Part shown: positions 28,449 to 35,386 of the stretch, piece after piece | How positions within the stretch are numbered: the stretch's first letter is position 1 | Layout of the letters: each line of letters opens with the position of its first letter | From: Bacteroidota bacterium | GTDB taxonomy: Bacteria; Bacteroidota; Bacteroidia; B-17B0; Aurantibacillaceae | Assembly: GCA_025963735.1 (NCBI GenBank) | Contig: JAOQAF010000020.1 | Location: 1-46,956, forward strand | Length of the DNA stretch: 46,956 nucleotides | Reading direction: 5' to 3' | Made by a program: the position numbers and the translations under genes | Notes under the pieces: model-generated | What the model was told of the DNA's origin: nothing | The model's database searches: none | The model's input: only the letters and a program-made list of their open reading frames with translations

Positions 28449-29039
28449 ATGAAAAAAATTATTTTACTCTTTCTGGCCTGCCTTTTTCTATCGCTGATTT
28501 CTTCCTGTGCCATACATCGAAAATTCCCATTTATCTGTTTTAAAAAAGAATGTGTACTGGGTCAGTTAGGTTATTATTCTGCCCGTGAATCTTTTAAACG
28601 AGCTAAAATAAATGCCTCGGTAAGAAAACATAAACGTATAGTAAAACGAAATGTAAGACGAGGAAGGAAAGGATTAGACCCGCCGTATGACCTTGCCAAA
28701 GAAAAAAAACAGGCGGATTCACTTACATATCAGGGAGGATTTGCAGGAATCTGTAAAGAAATAAAAATGGTATTCTTGGAATCCACTAAGCGAGATAGTG
28801 TATTGATCACTTACAAATTTGAACAAAAAGACATTTCACCTGAAGGGAAAAAAATAATTAAAGAACTGGTTGATAAGATCGGACCTCATTCTTTTACTGG
28901 AATTACCATCTTTAATTGCCACAAAAAGAGTGTCCTTAGCGAGTATGAAGTAGTATGGATGGATGAAAGGGTTAGAAAAATAAAAAAATACCTGAAAAGC
29001 ATTGGCATAGAAAACCTCAAAGTATTTGTGGATGAGTAA
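28449..29039 (+). CDS. Putative lipoprotein with OmpA-like C-terminal part
   Basis: The 196-residue protein has a lipoprotein signal 'LFLSLISSC' with Cys at residue 20. A basic middle ('RKHKRIVKRNVRRGRKG') follows. The C-terminal part 'YKFEQKDISPEGKKIIKELVDKIG' resembles OmpA/peptidoglycan-binding domains but is short and lacks the usual 'GHTD' motif, so assignment is tentative. It lies 55 nt after the A2M gene. Its 3' end (from 28978) is duplicated 744 bp downstream, where it forms the leader of pbpC. In the ancestor its stop probably overlapped the pbpC start. Confidence 0.65.
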   Translation: MKKIILLFLACLFLSLISSCAIHRKFPFICFKKECVLGQLGYYSARESFKRAKINASVRKHKRIVKRNVRRGRKGLDPPYDLAKEKKQADSLTYQGGFAGICKEIKMVFLESTKRDSVLITYKFEQKDISPEGKKIIKELVDKIGPHSFTGITIFNCHKKSVLSEYEVVWMDERVRKIKKYLKSIGIENLKVFVDE

Positions 29040-29041
29040 CC
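28978..29041 (+). repeat. Left copy of the 64-bp duplication flanking the RAYT element
   Basis: This 64-bp segment is the end of the lipoprotein gene plus its stop (ends GATGAGTAACC). It recurs at 29722-29786 with one extra T and about five substitutions. GGCATAGAAAACCTCAAAGT is identical in both. Confidence 0.9.
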
Positions 29042-29067
29042 CGGGTCTATCCATATTAAAAAAAGGG

Positions 29068-29095
29068 CCCTTGTTGGTGTTCTCACCAACAAGGG
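29068..29095. repeat. Left REP-like hairpin
   Basis: CCCTTGTTGGTG / CACCAACAAGGG, a perfect 12-bp stem with a TTCT loop, 40 nt upstream of the transposase start. Without a T-run it is unlikely to be an intrinsic terminator of the lipoprotein gene, though it may protect its mRNA. Confidence 0.85.
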
Positions 29096-29134
29096 TGTTT
29101 ACGTTAGCAACCTCAGACTAATTATATTTGTTTA

Positions 29135-29656
29135 ATGAATTCCAAACTATATTTTAGCACATACACTAATTTAAACTGGATCAGTATTCTTAATGACGAG
29201 GAATTTAAAGACATTATAATTCGAAGCCTTCAATTTCTGGTTACTGAAAAGAGAATTGTATTGTATGCCTTTGTTATTATGCCAAACCATATGCATTTAT
29301 TGTGGTTAATTAGGGAAGACTATATTTTGAAAAATGTACAAAGAGATTTTCTGAAGTATACCGCTCAACAAATAAGATTTAAGCTCATTGAAACACAAAA
29401 TTCATTGATTGACTCTTTGACCGTCAATGCAAAAGACAGAAAGTTACAAATTTGGGAAAGAAATGGGCTTTCATTTCAGCTTATAAATAAAGAAACTATC
29501 TTCCAAAAATTTAAATACATTCATATGAATCCAATTAAAGAGAAATGGAGCCTGGCTAGTTCGCCAGAAGAATATTTTTATTCGAGTGCAAGCTATTATA
29601 AAACTGAAGTGGATAATTTTAAAATGCTAACACATATTAATGAACTATTATTCTAA
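29135..29656 (+). CDS. REP-associated tyrosine transposase (Y1, IS200-like)
   Basis: The 173-residue protein belongs to the TnpA/RAYT family of HUH single-strand transposases. 'AFVIMPNHMHLLWLI' near residues 48-62 holds the His-x-His metal site. 'FLKYTAQQI' near 92-100 contains a candidate catalytic Tyr. 'KFKYIHMNPIKEKWSLASSPEEYFYSSASYY' is the typical RAYT end. It appears intact. RAYTs copy or move short palindromic REP sequences and are usually single copy and vertically kept. It is flanked by two REP-like hairpins and by a duplicated 64-bp host segment. Confidence 0.9.
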   Translation: MNSKLYFSTYTNLNWISILNDEEFKDIIIRSLQFLVTEKRIVLYAFVIMPNHMHLLWLIREDYILKNVQRDFLKYTAQQIRFKLIETQNSLIDSLTVNAKDRKLQIWERNGLSFQLINKETIFQKFKYIHMNPIKEKWSLASSPEEYFYSSASYYKTEVDNFKMLTHINELLF

Positions 29657-29688
29657 AGTCACCATAAATTCAGGCATACTTAAAATTT

Positions 29689-29714
29689 CCTTGTTTGTGA
29701 AAACACCAACAAGG
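29689..29714. repeat. Right REP-like hairpin
   Basis: CCTTGTTTGTG / CACCAACAAGG with an AAAA loop, an 11-bp stem with one mismatch, 32 nt after the transposase stop. It has the same arms as the left hairpin. Confidence 0.8.
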
Positions 29715-29721
29715 GCGTTCC

Positions 29722-29786
29722 AAATAAAAAAATCCCTGAAAGCCCTTGGCATAGAAAACCTCAAAGTATTTTGTGGATGAATAACC
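29722..29786 (+). repeat. Right copy of the duplicated 64-bp segment, pbpC leader
   Basis: This copy matches 28978-29041 with one extra T and about five substitutions. The GGATGAATAACC end supplies the pbpC ATG at 29777. The extra T breaks the lipoprotein frame, but here it only has to serve as leader. Confidence 0.9.
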
Positions 29787-32164
29787 AGTTCCAGTCAATA
29801 TTTAAAAAATTTAGATTTGTATTAAACAGGAATAAAATAAAATTTTCTATTCTTTTAATTATAGCAGTCCTTTACTGTGCATGGTTGCCTTCAAAATTAT
29901 TTATTGTTCCATACAGCACCGTTCTCGTTGACAGTAACAATAACCTTCTGGCGGCTCAAATAGCTTCCGACGGCCAGTGGCGCTTCCCCGAAAGTGATAG
30001 CGTACCTGTAAAGTTCAGGTATTGCATCACCACTTTCGAAGACGAGTATTTTTATTACCATCCCGGATTCAATCCTGTGTCGGTCTTTAAATCCATAAAA
30101 GAAAATTTTGTCGCCGGAAAGGTAAGAAGGGGTGGAAGTACCATAACCATGCAGGTGGCAAGGATGATGGGAAATAAACCATCACGCACTTACCTGCACA
30201 AATTACTTGAAATATTACTGGCTACGCGAATCGAATGCTCTTACAAAAAATCTTCTATTTTAAACATCTACGCCAGTAATGCACCTTTTGGAAGTAATGT
30301 CGTTGGCCTGCAGGCAGCATCATGGCGGTATTTTGGCAGAGGCCCTGAAAAACTCAGCTGGGCAGAAAATGCTTTACTCGCAGTACTTCCCAATGCTCCA
30401 TCTTTAATTTATCCCGGTAAAAATCACGAAAAATTAATTGCCAAACGTAACCGGCTTTTAAAAAAACTTTATCAAAAAAATATTATTGATAAATCAACAT
30501 ATAATTTATCCCTTAATGAAGAACTTCCATTAAAGCCCTGTTCTCTTCCACAACTCGCCCCTCACCTGCTGGCAAGAGCTGTTCAGGAACACGGACCGGG
30601 TCAGTTATTCAAAAGCACCATCAATGCTAATCTTCAGATCCAGACTGATCAATTATTAAACAAACACATCCAGGGAATTTCTGCCAATCAGATCTTTAAC
30701 GCCTGCGTTGTAATTTCAGAAACCGCAACAGGCAATGTTTTGGCTTATATCGGTAATTCGTTTTCCCAAAAAAACGAACATCAAAATTACGTTGACATTA
30801 TTACTGCGCCAAGAAGTACAGGCAGTATTTTAAAACCTTTTTTATATGCCTTCATGTTAAACGAAGGAAAAATACTTCCTGCAAGTTTAATTGAAGATGT
30901 TCCCATTCAGATAGGTTCATACGGACCAAAAAATTTCAGTCTTTCTTATGATGGTCTGGTGCCAGCCAATCAGGCCATAGCGCGTTCATTAAATGTACCA
31001 GCGGTTAAAATGCTTATAGATTACGGGCCCGCACGTTTTCATTACCGGCTTAAACAATTAGGTTTTAAAACTTTCACCAAAAATACGCAGCACTACGGCT
31101 TATCTCTTATACTGGGCGGTGGCGAAGCAAGCTTGTGGGATGTAGCCTCGGCTTATTCCTCAATGGGGAGGGCACTTTTAAACTATTCCAATGCCAGATC
31201 AAAATACACTGCCGGAAATTATCGTCCTCTTAATTATTTATACAGCGCAGAGAAATCAAAACAAAATGGCTCTGAAAAAACTGACTTACTCAACGCTTCC
31301 AGTATCTGGTTCACCTTAAATGCAATGACAGAATTATTACGACCCCAGGATTATGTTGGGTGGATGCAGTTTGCAGTAAAAAACCGCATAGCCTGGAAAA
31401 CCGGAACCAGCTTCGGTTTCAGAGATGCATGGGCGGTTGGATTGAACGATAAATATACAGTGGCCGTTTGGGTTGGTAATGCCAGCGGTGAAGGACGTCC
31501 TGAATTAACAGGTACGGGCATGGCTGCTCCCTTAATGTTTTCAGTGTTCAATCTGCTTTCAAAAAAAAGCTGGTTCACAAAACCAAACTCCGATATGTGT
31601 ATTGTAAAAGTGTGCAGACAAAGTGGGTCCCGGGCCTCTGATATTTGTCCGGATGCTGAACTAAAAGAGGTTCAGAGCTCAGGAAAAAAAGCACCGGTAT
31701 GCAGTTTTCATAAAATAATTCACTTGGATCAGAGCGGGACATATCGTGTTAACAGCAACTGCTATGGCGTAGCGCAAATGCGGCACCTTCCATGGTTCGT
31801 TGTCTCGCCCGTTCAGGAATACTTTTTTAAACAACGAAGTTTTTTTTATAAATCATTACCTGAATTTTTGCCGGGATGCTCCTCAGAATCTCCATTTCAT
31901 CAGCTTGAAATTATTTACCCCCGATCCGATTTTAAAATTTATATTCCCATTGACGAAAGCGGAAAACGCAGCAAATGCATATTTAAGGCGGCACATAAAA
32001 ATACCGCAGCTATTTTATACTGGTACCTTGATGGTGAATATTTAGGAAGCACCCAAAAGTATCATCAGCTCTCCGTTGTCCCGAAAAAGGGAAGACACCA
32101 ATTATCCATCACCGATAACTCAGGTGAAACAGCGGGTTGCAATTTTGAAACAATTGATAAATAA
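29777..32164 (+). CDS. pbpC: Penicillin-binding protein 1C
   Basis: A bifunctional peptidoglycan synthase of the inner membrane. Starting at ATG 29777 it has 795 residues; an in-frame TTG two codons earlier is less likely. A membrane anchor ('FSILLIIAVLYCAWLP') is followed by the glycosyltransferase domain: 'TTFEDEYFYYHPGF' (catalytic Glu) and 'RRGGSTITMQVARMM'. The transpeptidase has 'STGSILKPF' (Ser-x-x-Lys), 'ARSLNVPAVK' (Ser-x-Asn) and 'WKTGTSFGFRDAWAVG' (KTG). A C-terminal beta domain typical of PBP1C follows, from about residue 600. It is the usual neighbour of A2M. Its leader is the duplicated segment left by the RAYT insertion. Confidence 0.95.
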   Translation: MNNQFQSIFKKFRFVLNRNKIKFSILLIIAVLYCAWLPSKLFIVPYSTVLVDSNNNLLAAQIASDGQWRFPESDSVPVKFRYCITTFEDEYFYYHPGFNPVSVFKSIKENFVAGKVRRGGSTITMQVARMMGNKPSRTYLHKLLEILLATRIECSYKKSSILNIYASNAPFGSNVVGLQAASWRYFGRGPEKLSWAENALLAVLPNAPSLIYPGKNHEKLIAKRNRLLKKLYQKNIIDKSTYNLSLNEELPLKPCSLPQLAPHLLARAVQEHGPGQLFKSTINANLQIQTDQLLNKHIQGISANQIFNACVVISETATGNVLAYIGNSFSQKNEHQNYVDIITAPRSTGSILKPFLYAFMLNEGKILPASLIEDVPIQIGSYGPKNFSLSYDGLVPANQAIARSLNVPAVKMLIDYGPARFHYRLKQLGFKTFTKNTQHYGLSLILGGGEASLWDVASAYSSMGRALLNYSNARSKYTAGNYRPLNYLYSAEKSKQNGSEKTDLLNASSIWFTLNAMTELLRPQDYVGWMQFAVKNRIAWKTGTSFGFRDAWAVGLNDKYTVAVWVGNASGEGRPELTGTGMAAPLMFSVFNLLSKKSWFTKPNSDMCIVKVCRQSGSRASDICPDAELKEVQSSGKKAPVCSFHKIIHLDQSGTYRVNSNCYGVAQMRHLPWFVVSPVQEYFFKQRSFFYKSLPEFLPGCSSESPFHQLEIIYPRSDFKIYIPIDESGKRSKCIFKAAHKNTAAILYWYLDGEYLGSTQKYHQLSVVPKKGRHQLSITDNSGETAGCNFETIDK

Positions 32165-32189
32165 AAAACTAACTGAAATTAAATTAAAA

Positions 32190-32212
32190 AGCCGCTCCTG
32201 TTTGGAACGGCT
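32190..32212 (-). terminator. Terminator between pbpC and hpf
   Basis: AGCCGCTCC / GGAACGGCT with a TGTTT loop (one mismatch) is followed on the minus strand by TTTTTAA. It most likely terminates hpf; on the plus strand it would also stop pbpC transcription, with a poor T-run. Confidence 0.7.
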
Positions 32213-32232
32213 CTCTGTTTAAATTGAGCAGT

Positions 32233-32532
32233 TTAAATCTGCATCATTTTTTCTTTATGCTTTTTAAGCTGCGTTTTTAAAGCTTCGCAGGTTAAATCTG
32301 TTGCCTCTTCAAAACTTGCGCATTGTTTTTTGGCAAAAAATTCGTGGCCCTTACAAAGCATTTTGATTTCAGAAATTTTATTCTCGCTGTTATTGCTCTT
32401 ATCAAGTTTAAGCGTTACATCGCAGCTGATAATTCCGTCATAATAAGTAGTTAACTTAGTTACTTTTTCATTTACAAATTCTAACAGTTTACTGTCGGCA
32501 TTAAAATGCACTGATTGTGTGTTGATTGTCAT
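32233..32532 (-). CDS. hpf: Ribosome hibernation factor, HPF/RaiA short form
   Basis: The 99-residue protein is of the short HPF/YfiA type: 'INTQSVHFNADSKLLEFVNEKVTKLTTYYDGI' gives the first strand and helix, 'DVTLKLDKSNNSENKISEIKMLCKG' the middle sheet, and 'CASFEEATDLTCEALKTQLKKHKEKM' the last helix. It binds the 30S decoding channel and stops translation in stationary phase. There is no long-form dimerisation tail. Gene order rpsU-xer-hpf on the minus strand is common in Bacteroidota. It has a clear Shine-Dalgarno sequence, which is rare in this window. Confidence 0.9.
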   Translation of the reverse strand: MTINTQSVHFNADSKLLEFVNEKVTKLTTYYDGIISCDVTLKLDKSNNSENKISEIKMLCKGHEFFAKKQCASFEEATDLTCEALKTQLKKHKEKMMQI

Positions 32533-32539
32533 AATTATT

Positions 32540-32546
32540 CCTCCTT
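32540..32546 (-). promoter_or_regulatory. Strong Shine-Dalgarno sequence of hpf
   Basis: AAGGAGG lies 7 nt before the hpf ATG. Most genes in this window have AT-rich leaders with no such match, so this exception is notable and may let hpf be translated differently. Confidence 0.8.
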
Positions 32547-32555
32547 ATTTTTATT

Positions 32556-33449
32556 TTAATTGCCCGACCTTGGGTGGGCTTGTTTATATGTTTTCTTTAA
32601 TTTTTCGATGGTATTATGTGTGTAAATTTGTGTTGCAGCAAGGCTGGCATGACCCAATAATTCCTTTACAGCATTAATATCCGCGCCGTTGTTTAATAAG
32701 TGGGTGGCAAAAGTGTGGCGTAAAACATGCGGACTTCTTTTCTTATTGGTTGTAACGGTGCTTAAGACTTCTTTTACAAGCTTGTTAATATAAGATATAC
32801 TTACCTGAGTATTTTTGAGGTTCACCAGCAAATGAGGGTTTGTAAGGTTTGAATCTTTTTTTACGTCCAGATAAGATTCGAGGTTTCGTTTAAGTTCTAA
32901 ACTAAAGGGTATCAGTCTTTCTTTATTTCTTTTTCCCAAAACTTTCAACTGAAGATTAAAAAGATCAATGTCACACTCTTTCAGTCCCAGCAGCTCTGCT
33001 CTTCTTACACCTGTCTGATATAAAATATCAATAAGTAACCTGTCTCTTTTACCTTCAAATCCATCCTTAAAAGAATAATTGGTAAACATCTTCTCGGTTT
33101 GACCTTCATCCATAAATACAGCTAATCGTTTAGGTGTTTTAGGCCCCTGAATTTTACCCGCAGGACTTGAAGAGATCAGTTGATTTTTAAGCAGGTATTT
33201 ATAAAACGATTTTAAAGAACTTAATTTTCGGTTTACACTCCGGGCCTGCAAACCTTTTTCCATTAAAAAAGAAATAAACCCGCGAATGTTTGACGATGAA
33301 ATATTGGTTGGCGGAATCTTACCCACCTCATCTTCTATATACTTAAAAAATTGTTCCAGATCAGATTTGTAGCTATTTGTGGTCAATTGGCTACTTCTCT
33401 TCTGCAGGTTGAGATAAGAAAGAAATTCATATACCACTATATCAACCAT
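32556..33449 (-). CDS. xerC: Tyrosine recombinase of XerC/XerD type
   Basis: The 297-residue protein has an N-terminal SAM-like DNA-binding domain ('FLSYLNLQKRSSQLTTNSYKSDLEQFFKYI') and the catalytic domain. Its residues are 'LYQTGVRRAELLGLKECDID' (Arg), 'LGKRNKERLIPF' (Lys), 'HVLRHTFATHLLNNGADI' (His-x-x-Arg), 'LLGHASLAATQIYTHN' (His and the Tyr nucleophile). All are intact. It would resolve chromosome dimers at dif. XerC and XerD cannot be told apart from sequence here, so the symbol is provisional. It lies between rpsU and hpf, a syntenic position that argues for a housekeeping recombinase, not a phage integrase. Confidence 0.88.
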   Translation of the reverse strand: MVDIVVYEFLSYLNLQKRSSQLTTNSYKSDLEQFFKYIEDEVGKIPPTNISSSNIRGFISFLMEKGLQARSVNRKLSSLKSFYKYLLKNQLISSSPAGKIQGPKTPKRLAVFMDEGQTEKMFTNYSFKDGFEGKRDRLLIDILYQTGVRRAELLGLKECDIDLFNLQLKVLGKRNKERLIPFSLELKRNLESYLDVKKDSNLTNPHLLVNLKNTQVSISYINKLVKEVLSTVTTNKKRSPHVLRHTFATHLLNNGADINAVKELLGHASLAATQIYTHNTIEKLKKTYKQAHPRSGN

Positions 33450-33456
33450 AATAAAT

Positions 33457-33496
33457 AAAAAATCCTAACCTAAATTATACAATTTAGATCAGGATT
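33457..33496 (-). terminator. Terminator downstream of rpsU
   Basis: AATCCT...CTAAATT / AATTTAG...AGGATT (33461-33496), two stacked stems with a small internal loop, is followed on the minus strand by a T-rich run. It lies between the rpsU stop and the xer start, so it would attenuate rpsU read-through into xer-hpf. Confidence 0.7.
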
Positions 33497-33530
33497 GCAA
33501 ATATAAAAAAGATAAACTTACCGAAGATGA

Positions 33531-33728
33531 CTATTTTTCAATAGCACCAATCTGCAACTTTTGCTTGTAAACAGCTTTAATCTTTGTTTCACGCAGGCGC
33601 ACAGAAGGCTTAGTGAACTTTTGACGCTCACGTAATTGCTTTACAACACCGGTTTTTTCAAACTTCTTCTTGTACTTTTTTAAGGCTTTCTCAATGGTAT
33701 CGCCTTCTTTGATCTGAACTATTAACAT
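33531..33728 (-). CDS. rpsU: Ribosomal protein bS21
   Basis: This 65-residue small-subunit protein has 'EGDTIEKALKKYKKKFEKTGVVKQLRERQKF' and the basic C-terminal 'KPSVRLRETK' tail, the family pattern. It binds near the anti-Shine-Dalgarno end of 16S rRNA. In Bacteroidota this protein is thought to help hide the anti-SD. The contrast with the strong SD of hpf just downstream is therefore worth noting. A clear promoter lies upstream. Confidence 0.97.
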   Translation of the reverse strand: MLIVQIKEGDTIEKALKKYKKKFEKTGVVKQLRERQKFTKPSVRLRETKIKAVYKQKLQIGAIEK

Positions 33729-33759
33729 GTTTAATGGTTGTATTTATAAATTCGAGGGG

Positions 33760-33792
33760 CAAATATACATATAAAATTCTTAATCTACCAAA
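33760..33792 (-). promoter_or_regulatory. Promoter of rpsU
   Basis: On the minus strand, TTTG (33789-33792) is followed by a 21-nt spacer and TATATTTG (33760-33767), a full match to TAnnTTTG. The -7 box is about 31 nt upstream of the rpsU ATG. This is the best promoter match in the window. Confidence 0.8.
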
Positions 33793-33863
33793 AAAATGGA
33801 TAGGAAAAGCGCCGAAAACCCATTCAATTTGTATCTTTAGCTCTTCCATCCTAAAATAGCCCT

Positions 33864-34862
33864 ATGCGCAAAGATAGTTTCTCCAAATTTAAAAACCTGA
33901 TAAAAAAAGCAGGCAAAATTGTTATTGTAACGCATTGGAGTCCCGACGGAGATGCAATGGGAAGCAGCCTTGCTTTGTATCATTACCTTAAATCACTCAA
34001 AAAAACAGTTAATGTGGTGGTACCCAATGAGTACCCTGAGTTTTTGCAGTGGATGCCAGGAAATAAACAGGTTCTTGTGTTTGAAAAGGATGCAGCAAAA
34101 GTTACTAAGCTCATTAATAAAGCAGATGCTATTTTTACCCTTGATTTTAATACTTTAAAAAGAATTGAAAAACTGGGTGCTGAAATTGAAAAATCTCAGG
34201 CACCAAAAATTATTGTCGATCATCATCAGCAACCGGATAATTATGCTTCATTGTATTTTCATGATGTTAAGGCATGCAGTACGTGTGAATTAATTTATGA
34301 TCTGATAGTTGGACTCGGTGGTAAAAAACAAATCGATAAAAAAATAGCGGCCTGTTTATATGTGGGATTAATGACCGATACAGGATCGTTTCGTTACTCG
34401 AGTGTAAACTCAAAAACACATTTAATTATTTCTGAACTCTTAAAAACAGGAATAACTCCAAGTGATATTCATTCGGCTATTTACGACACTTACAGCGAAT
34501 CTAGAATGAAATTATTAGGTTACGCGCTTAGCGAAAAAATGAAGATTTTAGAAGGCCTGCCAGTAGCCTACATTTCTTTTACTGAAGCCGAACTAAAAAA
34601 ATACGACTATAAAAAAGGCGATACCGAAGGTCTGGTAAACTATCCTTTCGCCATAAAAGGAATTAAAGCCTGCGCACTTTTTAACGAAGGCGAAGGTGGT
34701 GTAAAAGTTTCTTTCAGGAGTAAAGGAAAAATTGACGTTAATACTTTTGCGCGTAAGTATTTTAACGGGGGCGGTCATATTAACGCTGCCGGAGGCAAAA
34801 GCTATGAAAGTTTAGAAAAAACAGTTGCCAAATTTATTTCGCTGGCTAAAGAACTTGTGTAA
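33864..34862 (+). CDS. nrnA: DHH/DHHA1 phosphoesterase, NrnA-like
   Basis: The protein probably acts as oligoribonuclease and pAp phosphatase, finishing RNA decay. In 332 residues: 'VTHWSPDGDAMGSSLALYHYL' (DHH motif I), 'TLDFNTLKRI' (II), 'IIVDHHQQPDN' (DHH motif III), 'GLMTDTGSFRYSSV' (IV). The C-terminal DHHA1 domain ends 'GGGHINAAGGKSYES', the substrate loop. All metal ligands appear present. It starts a two-gene unit with the next gene, which begins 2 nt after its stop. Confidence 0.9.
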   Translation: MRKDSFSKFKNLIKKAGKIVIVTHWSPDGDAMGSSLALYHYLKSLKKTVNVVVPNEYPEFLQWMPGNKQVLVFEKDAAKVTKLINKADAIFTLDFNTLKRIEKLGAEIEKSQAPKIIVDHHQQPDNYASLYFHDVKACSTCELIYDLIVGLGGKKQIDKKIAACLYVGLMTDTGSFRYSSVNSKTHLIISELLKTGITPSDIHSAIYDTYSESRMKLLGYALSEKMKILEGLPVAYISFTEAELKKYDYKKGDTEGLVNYPFAIKGIKACALFNEGEGGVKVSFRSKGKIDVNTFARKYFNGGGHINAAGGKSYESLEKTVAKFISLAKELV

Positions 34863-34864
34863 AG

Positions 34865-35377
34865 ATGTTTAAGTTTATCGCTGAGTATTATACCAGATCT
34901 GCCGTTCACAAAAGCAATCACTCCAGAACAAAACAGTTTTTAAACTGGGAAAACATTCATCGCATTGCTTTAATAATTGAAAATAAACAAGGCATAAATA
35001 AAAGCGAGCTCGATAAATTTATTGAGGAAACTAAAAAACACGTTAAAGTTTTTTTGGTGGATATAAATGCGGGAGTACCTTCCTTTGCCGACTGGCAATG
35101 CTTTACACGTAAACAAAAAACACTTTTAGGTTTGCCCACCGGCGAAGTATATGCACAAATTAAAAACGACAAGTATGATCTTGTTATCAATGCCTGCCGA
35201 ACTTACAAATTGTTCGGATCTAATCTTACGGCACAATTAAATGCGGGTTACAAATGTACCTGCGTTGACTTATTTGGAGAGGCCGATCTGGTAATTGAAA
35301 GGAAAGATAAGACTGATCTTTTATCTTATTTAAAAGAGGTGAAGAAATACCTGGAGATGATAAAGACGAATAAATAA
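34865..35377 (+). CDS. Conserved Bacteroidota protein, probable DUF6913
   Basis: The 170-residue protein has 'IHRIALIIENKQGINKSELDKFIEET' then 'VFLVDINAGVPSFADWQCFTRKQKTLLGLP', 'YDLVINACRTY' and 'FGEADLVIERK'. From memory this resembles the small DUF6913 family found downstream of nrnA in Bacteroidota. It is basic, soluble, with two Cys in 'YKCTCVDLFG'. Function is unknown. It is tightly coupled to the DHH phosphoesterase, so a role in nucleotide or RNA metabolism is a guess. Confidence 0.65.
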   Translation: MFKFIAEYYTRSAVHKSNHSRTKQFLNWENIHRIALIIENKQGINKSELDKFIEETKKHVKVFLVDINAGVPSFADWQCFTRKQKTLLGLPTGEVYAQIKNDKYDLVINACRTYKLFGSNLTAQLNAGYKCTCVDLFGEADLVIERKDKTDLLSYLKEVKKYLEMIKTNK

Positions 35378-35386
35378 CCTTACCCG

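Larger units (their letters stand above)
29042..29721 (+). mobile_element. RAYT element (REPtron-like) inserted between lipoprotein and pbpC genes
   Basis: The 680-bp segment between the two 64-bp copies carries a single Y1-family transposase gene and a near-identical hairpin at each side. The left hairpin (29068-29095) is perfect and the right one (29689-29714) has one mismatch. Both use arms CCTTGTTGGTG / CACCAACAAGG. This is the arrangement of a RAYT with flanking REP sequences. The exact ends cannot be set from one locus. Confidence 0.75.

Noticed and set aside
29771..32164. pbpC starting at TTG 29771
   Set aside because: An ATG lies two codons later inside the duplicated junction and is the simpler start.
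32556..33449. Xer-type gene as a phage or island integrase
   Set aside because: It sits in the rpsU-xer-hpf order typical of the chromosome and has no attachment site or phage genes nearby.
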